Assembly: GCF_014805625.2 (NCBI RefSeq)
Contig: NW_023998414.1
Coordinates: forward strand, 2,989,172 to 3,053,171
DNA from: Glossina fuscipes
Taxonomy: Eukaryota > Arthropoda > Insecta > Diptera > Glossinidae
Reading direction: 5' to 3'
DNA length: 64,000 nucleotides
Shown here: positions 33,592 to 44,910 of the stretch, one piece after another
Layout of the letters: every line of letters begins with the position of its first letter
Numbering within the stretch: the first letter of the stretch is position 1
The notes under the pieces: model-generated
Database searches by the model: none
Told to the model about the DNA's origin: nothing
What the model saw: only the letters and a program-made list of their open reading frames with translations
Position numbers and translations under genes: made by a program

Positions 33592-35289
33592 GGAGAGGTG
33601 AGTTAAAATGTATAACTAGTATACATATATTCGTACAATGTTTGCTGACTAGCCCTTCAGAGACTTTAAATGATCGTAATCCTATTTTCTTAGTCATAGA
33701 TTCTCAATGTCATACATGCTTGAAAGTGTGAAGATTTTTACCTAATTGAATGTGTCAAAGGTTAATATCGAACATTTAAAATTTCTTGTATTTTACAAGT
33801 TAGCTTAGAATTAAACCGTCATAATTTTTAAACAACGCCCTCGCTAAATTCCCTGTTGAAAGGCAAAGCACAGAGTCGCTTATAATATATATAAATGGTT
33901 AAAAGCCCAACTTAACAACTTAAATGTTAACGCTAATCAGCTATGTTAAATGCGCAACTTAACAGACCAGAGGGATTCAATTCTGTAAAATAATGTACCA
34001 AGTAAATGATTTGTAAGCATTGTGAGGAGTGAAAGCCATTTCTCGTTTTCAACTCACATGGCCTTTGTCTCGGAGGGTGAAGTATTAGATTAAAGTAGTG
34101 AAGACAATAGTAGAAGATAGTTGATATGGTAAGATTGTGTAAAAGCAAGGTTGCCGGGAGTCCGAAATAGGCGATTTCTACGGTCGTCCGAGTCAAGAGA
34201 CTGACTAATTCAGCCTTGTGGTTTTTCTCCTTTTGAACTGGCAACAGCCAACCGACCAACACACCATCAAGCGAAAGCTTTATTTTTGTCTCTGTTTTGC
34301 TTAGCTAAGAGCGAATAAGTAGTAAGCTTAAGAAGTAAAATAAAACATGACGAACGAAACTTTCCAAAAAAAATAAATTTGGTTGCACGAGGCATACGTG
34401 GAGTCTGGTGAGTTAGTCCCGGCACCAGGGTAGCCTCACAGCATAATATATGCTTGGAAAAATTAGAAAGGGAAAATGAAAGGGCGTTTGAACAACGTAC
34501 ATAAAAAGACCTAAAGGCTGAATGAGGCTGATTTTCTTTTAAAAACATTTAAGGTGAGTCATGGAAGCTTCTTCAGTATAGAGCTGAACGAAAAAGAATA
34601 AGTGAACGTTCAGTTAATAAGTTAGATATGGCGCGGGGTATTAACACGCCACTGGGATGATCAATCGACCTAAAAAACTGCATCTGTCCGATTAAAGATT
34701 TGTGAAGATAGATTACTTACAACTTGAATGCTAAGAAGTCGTAGAAAGAGAATTTCAAGAAATGAAGCGTGTTCTCCGACTTTCACGTTATAGGAGAAAA
34801 GGCGTAATGCAGTTGTGACGACTATTCGTGCTATAAAACGACCGGCGGGAGATCACTTTAATGCAGTAGAGCGCGCAACGGTATATTTAACTTGAACTGG
34901 CAAGTACAGGTTCAGATTGTATAATTACCGTAACTTAAGACATTCATCATCAGCAGAGAGTTGAGTATGCGTTTCAAAATTACTCTCAGACATGACATAG
35001 CATCAACTCTTACCGATAACGATTCTTACTTAATTTAATGCTTGCCAGGTTGGCGAGGAGACAGGTGGAGGAGGGTGTTGATACGTGCTGCGGATTCTTT
35101 CATCTCGGCTTCAAAGATGTGATTGTGTTTTTTTTTTTTTTTTTTAATATGACCAATGCACTCACGGAATGGTCCCTTATCCAAGTAATACGATACGTCG
35201 ATCTCAGAAAGAAGTGAGTAAAGTAAAAGGGATTAGAGAGGTGACGGCTGAAGCCTAGTGATTAGTCTAATATGTTCTATAGCTAGAAC

Positions 35290-35385
35290 TTAAGTAAATT
35301 TTACCGCACTTGAGATTTGAACCACTGACTTGATAATCGCAATTCTTACCCTATTCGGTTACGCATCCGAATATCATTTCGATTG
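35290..35385 (-). mobile_element. tRNA-like SINE relic, copy 2
   Basis: On the minus strand: GTAACCGAATAGGGTAAGAA followed after about 20 bases by GTGGTTCAAATCTCAAGTGC. GGTTCAAATCTC fits the Pol III B box well. It shares the TAAGAA..GC spacing with the copy at 12061-12150. Confidence 0.45.
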
Positions 35386-35508
35386 CAGTGATTAATTGCG
35401 GAAGCGGGCGAATATTGTCTGTATAGGCAAAAAAGGGACACAGAATGCAACTTAAGGGAAAATATATATAGAAGACAAGTATATATTTAAATTTAGATTT
35501 CATTCATT

Positions 35509-35520
35509 TCATATATATAT

Positions 35521-35557
<37 letters not shown>

Positions 35558-35560
35558 TAA
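35509..35560. repeat. (TA)n microsatellite
   Basis: Two long TA runs joined by TAAATA. Confidence 0.9.
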
Positions 35561-36018
35561 AATTTTTTCTTTATTGAAATTTTGTTTTTTTTTTTTTTCA
35601 AAAAAAAAAAAAAGTTTAGTTTTATTTTATTTAAATTTTTTTCTTTCTTTCTTTTAAGAAGTAAACAATCTTATTTTATTATTCTCTAACTTAATTATAC
35701 GTTAATTGTTTATCAATTTATTATTTTCTAATACATTTTACTAAGATTATGTCATTTTCCTTTTTACGACTAAATCCAATTTTTTTGTTTTTTTTGTTCA
35801 CTTGTATATAAACGAAAGATTGCAAAGAAGAAGAAATAAAAAAAAAAAAAAAAAAAAAATTGAAAGAAAATTTGAAAAAAAAAAAATTTTTTAATTTTAC
35901 ATTGTTATACAATTCAATTTAATACTAAATTGATATTCTGAAGAACTCTTCACATTTATGTCTTCTTTCATTCTGCTTTAATTACATTAATCGATGCTCT
36001 ATAATCGAGGATCATTTT

Positions 36019-36049
<31 letters not shown>

Positions 36050-36442
36050 GTATATATAAAAATTTCATTCAAAATTCAGTCAAATATATTTGAGTATTTT
36101 TCATACAACAACAATTTCCTAAATTAAAATTAATGAATAATTATTTAAGTTTTGATTTTTCATTCTCTTGTTGTTGTTGTTTTTTTTTTGTTTTTTTGTT
36201 TTTTTTCACATAACATTCACTTCTCTCTCGCTGAATTGATCTTAAATTTTATATAAATTAGTTCATTAATTCATTTTCTCTTTTCTTCGAATTTCTTTAA
36301 TATAATCTTTTATATATAGCAAGTTACGTTATTTTCTAAATTTTATATACAAAGTAATTATTATCGAATAATATATGGAATAGTTTTTCATGCTAAGTTG
36401 AATAAATATGAAATATTTGAGTTTAGTGTACGGAGTGTGTGC

Positions 36443-39400
36443 CTAAATGCGATCGATTTGAGTCTCTTGGGCTTCAAGTTCGGGCTCCTCGGCTAAGGTG
36501 TAGACACCTTTTAATGCATGAGCGCTACCGTTACAGCCATTCGATGAGTCCAACGATGATGATTGCGTTGTAGGTGTGAGATTATCTAACAGAGGGCTAT
36601 TCAATGCGGTCAGAGTTGGGCAGGAAGCTGGTGCGCTCGTTGGAATGCTTGGAATATTATTTAGGGGTAAAGCTACACTAGTCTTTAATAGATTAGTTGT
36701 CGAGGAGGCAGCACTATTTGGATCCATTGTCAGTATTGGCACCAACTCATGATTTACATAATCTTTCAAGACGTGCATATTATTTAATTCATTCTCCTGA
36801 TGACTTCCAAACACTAGAGAAGTTGGAGTACCTAAGATGAGAGATGGATATGAATACTTTTTTTTAATTCTCTGTTTTTCTTATTTTCGCATTATGACTT
36901 ACCGGTAACCAAAGTTTCTTCGGTGGGATTTCTTGGATATAAATTGGTTTTCTTTTCATAGTGTCAAGGTGGCATATAATAACCAGGCTCCTCGTTCGTT
37001 GTTTCCATTGTTGAAGTCTTTTTAAATTCTACAACAATTTTTATACGATTCACAATCTCCTCATGTATAACATTGAAACACATGGCCGTTAAAGCCATAC
37101 CAGACATTATGTAAATCGAACAAAACCATATGGTAGTTGTGGAATCACGTCGGAAACCGGGCATCATATCACCAAAACCGATCGTTGATAGACTCATAAA
37201 ACAAAAGTAAATGCCATCCAATAAAGGCCAGTCCTCTAAACGGTATAAGACCGCAGCGCCAAATAATATATAAATGATCATCATGCTAAAGCATAATAAA
37301 ACTGGCGCCAATATCGCTAAACCGTGCATACTGCCGCGCGATTCGCTGGCACTTACTGAATCCAAATCGGGCATATGTAGACTACTGTTACCTAATGATT
37401 GTTTTTCAGGCGTTTGATACGCATCAGCCATAGATCCTGAACGTACATAATATGGCTCTTGAATGGTCGCCTGTTGTTGTTTCCTCAATTCCTCTTGTTG
37501 GCGTTTCCGTTTCATTCGTCTCTCCTTCTCAGCCATACGTTTCTCATCGTAACAGCAGTAACCACAATTCGAGCATAAGCAACAACATAAAGCCTTTGAA
37601 AAGACTTCGCGCGCTACTTTCGCCAATATGCCACCCGTACTAGAAAGATATACTAACGTCAGAGGTATCCCAAAAAATGCATAAGCCAGTGTCACTAAAC
37701 GTCCTAAAGTAGTGCGAGGCGCGATATTCCCATAACCTAAAAATGTGAAGAGAAAATTAATATATGCAAAGAGAATATTCCTTCTTCTTCTTCTTCTTCT
37801 TCTTCTTCTTCTTCTTCTTCTGCAAGTCAGCCAATCAACAACAGATCGTTTACTGAGTTTCAGCATGAATACCAACTTCTTTGCTTCTTAAACCTTAATA
37901 AAGTTGCTTGAATGTTTGTTTGAATGTAGATATACATACATGTATTACATATGCGAAGTACGTATGCAACAAATCAAAAGGTGATATATTTATTCAATAT
38001 CTACTTTGTCCCTTTCAAATTAACAAGCCCCTCAGATATAATACACTTATGCCAGTGATTTGTTGCGTGAGCTTTTCTAACGATGCCGCTTGATCTCCCT
38101 AATCGTCACAAAAATCCTCCTGTTCCGGTGAGATGGAGAAAGGGACGCATGTGGCCAAGATCGGAGAATATGGTGGCTGCGGTATGATTACGATTTTGTT
38201 TTTGGCCAAAAATATTACAAACAAGCAATGACTTGTGAGCTGCTGGCGCATTATAATGCCACAAGTCATTCATCCGAAACAAATTAAATGATATGAGGCA
38301 AGCAAAACTTTTCTTCTCATCGTTTTCATCGATTGTTGACGTGCTGTGACGTTCTATGTGCGCATCGTCAAACACAGTCTCTTTGATCAATAGGTCCTAT
38401 AGCAAAAAATCGCCAAGCATATTAAAACATGTCTAACCTTTATATGTCTCCAGAAAAAAAAAAACCAAAAATCTAAAAATGCAAAATGGCTGATAACTGT
38501 CAACATATCTTGGGGACATATGCGCTAATATAATAATAATAAAAAAAAAGAAAAAAAAATCCGTAAATCGAAAACCGATCGAATGCACGTAGTCTACGGA
38601 ATTTGTTCTTTGAGCAGAGCACGTGTTTACGCGTCAACACGTCCGCCGCGTAATTGTAATCATTTTACTGGAAATGATCTTTCCCAAGTTTTAATTAATT
38701 TTCTCGACTTTTGATGCGATATGTTCTGGTTTTTTTTTTTTTTTTTTTTTTATGTTCAATCGATTTTGGGATGATACAAAGGGCAAAGTTCATTTCATTG
38801 TATAGAGTGTCAATGGGCGTTTAAGTCACGGAGTACATTCACACTTTGGCTGTAAACGTTTATATGTATTAATGACAAGCTTTTATGGAAAGAGAAGATT
38901 GCGATATAAACTGTCCAATTGCCTGAGTGCGACCACGGAGACCATATATGTATATATATATATATATATATATAGGCAATTTGCAGATCATGGATTCGCA
39001 AATAGAAGTGGCGAAATCTGGACAGAAAAATAGGCGATAGTTGGGAGATGGAAAAATCCCATATGTACATTAAGGGCTACTCGTATAAAAAATCTATAAA
39101 TTTGTAGTTGTAAAAAATATTGTTTTATTAGGTGCCACTGTATAGGTTACTATAGAATATTTCCTAAAATTTCTTTTTTTTTTGTTTTTGTTTTATATGA
39201 GTAGCGAATGTCGTCTACTCAGTTAATATGGTGACAGTCAGAAAAGAGCGAGGAAAGAGATCGAGAGAGGGAGATAGAATGTGACTGCAGCCTAATGGGC
39301 GTTTGACCGATTGGTAAGTGTTGTGCTTTTACCGATTGGTTATTGCTACGTATGCAAGTATGCCTTTAGCCCACATTTCGCGAACATCGACTTAGTGGCC

Positions 39401-39618
39401 GCAAATCCTACCTACTCGGCTATTAATGCGGATAAGACGATGTTCATGAGCGAATATCTAAGCTTAGCTCCTCAGTTAGATCTATGCGTTCTTTATTGAT
39501 ATAGACATGAGAACGTCTTTGCACTTTTGACCTTGAAAATTATCGAATTGATGGGAATGAAGAGACTTACGACACGTTCCGCATGACGGTGGAATTAGCA
39601 AGAGAGAGAGAGAGAGAA

Positions 39619-39681
<63 letters not shown>

Positions 39682-42600
39682 TGAAGAGAAAAGATTTCTA
39701 AACTTTTCGAATACGACTGGTTGGTCTTCCCCATTCGGTATGTAATGGCCGCATACAAAGTTAGCCGTGATGTGACTCTATCGTTTTCCAGATCGTTCCT
39801 TATAATTACAACAAATTTTGAAAAGGAATTAGCAGAATAATAACAATGGTCTGCTAAGAGGAATTATTGAAACTACAATACGTAGAGAAAATAACTCAGC
39901 TTCGATGTGGCATCAAGTTAAAGTTTAGAGTTCTACGAGTATTTCGAACTTGAAGAAATTGAAACGATTTTGTAATCGTGTACTCAGATATACATTCTCC
40001 TTGAGGCGATATGATTATATCAGATCAGATTATATTCTGCGTTTTTTACGGTATTCGTTCATTAATTTTAAGAAAATCCGACTACGGCTTAGCCTTTATA
40101 GCTTTATTCTAAGGCAGAGGTCGAAGAAGTTTAATTTTAGTCACATTTCTTTCAACAAGTCGTGTCGCAATAACCACTTGTTGATTTCGCGCGTTACATT
40201 CTCTTTGACCAAATTGTTTGCTGTAAGAGTTAAAAGACCCTGCTCAAGGACCCTTACCCTTACCTTCAAACGTTAGCTTGTAATTTTGTTATTCTCTTGA
40301 ACGGCTTAAGAACGGTTTGGCTTTATTTTTGCACACAAAAAGCCCTTCATTTCGTAGTTCCAAACTTCTTATTGAGATTTGGATCAAATTAATTTTCAAT
40401 ACATTGCGATGGACTTTGTCATGTTATTTATGGAATACAACATCTTTTACTCTGTATATGCATAGAGTAGTGAGAAATGCTCATAGAGAACCGTGGATGT
40501 TATATCATATATAAATGATTCTTTTTTAAAAATACATTCATATATAGCTATTACGTAATACGTATATGCTCAGTTGCATTTATGAAATTTTTCATGAGAT
40601 CGTAACTTATTGATCCGAAATATTTTTTTTATTTTTTTTTTTTTAAATTTTTAGTTCAAATGATTACATATTGTTGGATTATGCAAATTTTCTACAACAA
40701 TGCGCGCGCGGAACTTCATCTTCGTATTTACTATTTTTTTGGTTGGCAAAACCCTGTCACAAGTGGATGTCGTTTGATAGAAGTTTACAAAATTTTCCTA
40801 ATCAACGTTGCATGAATGGAATTTTGTTTGTTGTTTTTGATTCAAAATGTCAACCAATAATTTTATCCAACGAAACAAGCCCACGCTTAACATCTTCTGG
40901 TGTAGTTAGTTACTTTCCTTTTAATTATTTGTTTATGTATATTGTTTTAGATATAGTTAGTTAATTAATTATTTAGTTATTAAACGAACTGTAATCGAGA
41001 TATCATTATAATGATGCCGAGCTTTTTTACCCGAGCTTACCGGTCATCATCGTTATCATATAGTATAGCAGAAATTAAAAGGAGGAAAAAAAACAAAACT
41101 AGATTTTCGTACTCCATAATATTGGATGGGTAGGAGTAATTTTTTCTATTTATTAGAAGAAAAGTTAAAGTTCACATTGTGTATTTGTTGTTGTTTATAA
41201 GTAATGAGCAGGAACCATGGAGCAAAGCAAAAGTGTTCTTAGTTTTTGTTGCATGGACATGCCCTTTGAGCAGTTTTTTCAGGCGAAATTTGTGGGTTAC
41301 CACCACACAGTTGGCCACACACACAGATGGAGAGAAGAACATACGGACATGCTCAGGAGCATATACTTTATGGAGTTTTAACGCTTCCTGAAATTAAATT
41401 TTAATACAAATGTAATATTGGGTAGGCGTGATCAATTTTTTCCTCTTTTATACAGATACTATAAGATCGGTTATAAAATATAGATTTAAATATATATATA
41501 TATAAATTCATCTCTGGGAGTAATGAGAAGAATATAGAGATGTCCTTCACTTTATGTAGCACTATATAGATGGGCGCATTGTCAAGAGCAATCTGCATGC
41601 AAGAATTTCCAGTGTTTGCGCCATATTTGATGATGATAGTTGCATTGTTGTGGCCAAGAAAATGTTTATAACAGACTGTATACAAACGGACAGACGGACA
41701 TATATAAATCGATTCAGAATTTCATGCTAATCAGAAATATATGTACATATTTATTATGTTGTCTCTGAAATTTTCCCCCTGGGTGTCGCATGCGTTTTGA
41801 CAAAATGAATAGATCTCTCATCCCTCGCTGACGGGTATAAAAGCTGCAATAATGGAAAATAATGAAAAAGCTGTAACGCGGCAGCCCTGTCTATGCCTAA
41901 TGCGAGTGAGTGCGAATAAAGCAAGCGAGAAAGTTAAACTTTTCAAAATTTTAACATGGATGCCATGAGTTTTCAATTCATTGACTTAATCGGGTTTTTT
42001 CTCGCTTAAATTCGCTTAAAATCTCTTAATTAAGTCGAAATGGATTTCGATCGAAACGCGATCTCTTATTATACTTTATAGTTAATAAAAAATCCCATTT
42101 TCGATTCATTTAAAGAGCTAAGTGTGAAAATCATGAGGAAATTTTCCGATAGAAAATTTTGCCAGTGGCAAACATTTAACTGTCTACCACACTTGATCGC
42201 TGTGTTGGTTAGATTGGCGTTTCGTTGCGTGAGTCCTTTAAGTCTTTTTAAGCGAGCCTGTCCGTCCATCAAATTCTTTTTAAGGGCAAAGCTTGTAAAA
42301 GATGCATTTCCAAGTCTCAACAAACAAACTAAGGTGTAAGGTAACTTAAAACCTATCGCAGATATGGATTTAAAAACTTAGTAGAGGTCACCTGTTCTTC
42401 CTATCGGTTAACTGTTGGGACAAGAGACCTTTTTGATATACATGTACATGTACATATATGTGTATTTGGTAGAGAATCGGACGAGATTTAAAACTCGCTT
42501 TAAGGCATTTTTCGGCTGACCGATCTTGGGCTATTTTGTTCGTTTTTTTTTATTTTTTTAAATTTTCAAAAATTTTTTTTTTTTTTGAATTACGTTTTTA

Positions 42601-44868
42601 TCAATTATTAATTAGAAGTGCGTTGCATTTATATTTTAGAAATATTTAAGCTTTTGATGAAGTTTTGGGCTAAAAGATGAAGATATTTTCCAAATGGTAT
42701 TTAAGTGAATTGTTGAAATCGATAATCGCTGTTAATCCACAACCAACAGCAAATTTTCTCTATACGTACACACCCACCTTATATGAAAACGTGCACATGA
42801 ACATAACATAGTTTTGCAATTTTCAATTATGGTTAAATGAAAATAAATCAAATGATTGCATATCAGGCATAAGTATTCATCTGCACACAGAGATGAAACA
42901 TTAAATGCAGTACTTATTATTATTATATAAAATTTATGTACAAAACATTAATGAGGCCAATAATGGCAGTTGCTTTGTTTATTGTGCCTATTTGTATAAG
43001 TGTATGTATGCTAGATTGCCGGCATATATACACAAGCCGACCGATACTACTACTACTGCCATTGTATATTTGATACCAGGTCATGCATTAACGCATCTAC
43101 CAGCAACAGCAATAGTAACGGCAACCGAAACAGCAACAGAAACAGCAGCATCGACAGCAGCAGCAGCAGCACCACCACCACCACCACCAGCAGCGTAGAT
43201 AGGACAGTGAGAAATCTTGTCGATTGAATCACAACAATATATAAAATAACTGCAACAAAAACAAGTAAGAAAATTATATTCTAGTGCGAACGAATTTCCT
43301 ATACCCAGCATCTTCATTTTTAACGAGGAACCTCGAAACCTATAAAGCTTTCGATACTTTAAAAATATTGAATGAGTGATATTTTTCATTTTTGTACACA
43401 TACTGTGTAGGTAATGCCCACAGAATATATAATGAACCATGACACAAAAATCGTTCGTTTCCTTTGTTTGCATTTGAAAACAAATGTTTTCCGAATTTAC
43501 TTACTGTATGTTGTGAGCGTATTCTTTGACCCAATTTGATCCATTTTCAATATCAATTTACGTATAGAAATATCCAATGACTGGGAAAGATTTGAAGAAG
43601 AAGAATTTTTAAAAAAGGACATTACGTAGACTAACGGACAGACAGATACATGGGCAGATGAATAGATAAGAAGATGGACAAACGGGCAGATGTACAGACG
43701 GACGGATTGATAGACCGATAGACGTACATAATGAAATCGAAGCAAAATTTATATACTTTATGGGGTCTGTTGAGACTCTTCCTTTTGGATGTTGCAAACG
43801 TATTGATAAAACGTATGCCCCATCTTTCGGTCATCACTTTAATAATAATAACATCAATGATAACAACAACAACAACAACAACAATAAATAAATACGTTAA
43901 TAACATGTTTGTATTAATGCCGAACACTTGAACGTAGAGCGTACGCTTTTGCACATGCATATCTGCAATGTATGTATAGGCTAATGTTTATTTAAATAAA
44001 AAAAAAAAAAAATTATATTTGGTTCAGACGAAACCATTTTTACTCAGCATGTGTAGATGTGATTTTCTGCTTTTTTTTTCTTTTTTGGTGGTTAAGTCAA
44101 AAATTTGGATAACTTTTTTATTTAAAGCATATGACAGCATAGAGGACAGGTAGCGTGCTGGGTAAATTAAAGTATCTCCGTATATAACCGCCAGGATTGT
44201 AGGAATATTGCTCGTGTGCGGAAATGTCGTCATTAGGTAGTTAAACCACAATATATATATATGGCGGAATAATTATTAAAGGGATTTTATTGATTTTTCA
44301 GCTTATCGATAGATATGGACGAAGATACGTGATTAGATCGAAATGTGAAGAGAATCTTGAATTTTGCAAAAAAGAAAGCATTTATGTACTTTTCATTATT
44401 TATTTCATTTCTCTTTCAATACCAAAGCCATGCCACGCTTGAGCTGAGCGTCTCTTCCTTTTTTGGTGCGAGAAATTTCAAAAAAAAAAAAAAAAAAAAA
44501 CAAAAGCAAGTAAGAAAATTATAGTTGGCTGAGGTCGAATCTTTTATATCCGTTACCTTTATATTAAAATAGAATAAACGATCATTTTATGAGTAATGAG
44601 AGCAAGATACCCATTTCTTGTTTTTGTTTTTGTTTTTTTTTTGTTTTTTAAAACAATATTTTTACATAACATTGTACTGTAAGTATGTCTTCTCAATGAT
44701 TTAATCCACAACAACAAAAACAACAACAACTTCCAATATTCATATCGACTTTGAAGCCAATATCTTCATCTTCAAATCCCGGAGAATATTCAGTCTAGGC
44801 AAATGAATAGACGGGCACGGAGACCGGCAGATTGATGGACAAACATGTCTAGATACATGCAAAATTTG

Positions 44869-44910
<42 letters not shown>

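Larger units (their letters stand above)
33272..36442. other. Intergenic region NSRP1 to K2P 3' end
   Basis: No gene is established. It holds one exon-like frame (33449-33591, minus), a tRNA-like SINE relic (35290-35385, minus), a TA repeat (35509-35560) and many poly(A)/poly(T) runs between 35580 and 36240. The stretch 33900-35200 has higher GC and short frames on both strands that match nothing I know. The K2P 3'UTR lies directly below 36443. Confidence 0.6.

Noticed and set aside
34267..34548. 93-codon minus-strand frame with HILCCEATLVPGLTH
   Set aside because: No recognisable family or gene context; it may be old transposon DNA, but I cannot support a call.
37737..37875. Upstream extension of the K2P pore exon with a run of 14 Arg
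   Set aside because: The Arg run is the TTC microsatellite read on the minus strand. A clean acceptor at 37737-37738 completes the split Gly codon from the exon at 50345.
42905..43198. 97-codon plus-strand frame ending in Ala/Pro runs
   Set aside because: Its later half is the CAG/CCA tract and it is open on the opposite strand too. There is no splice context.
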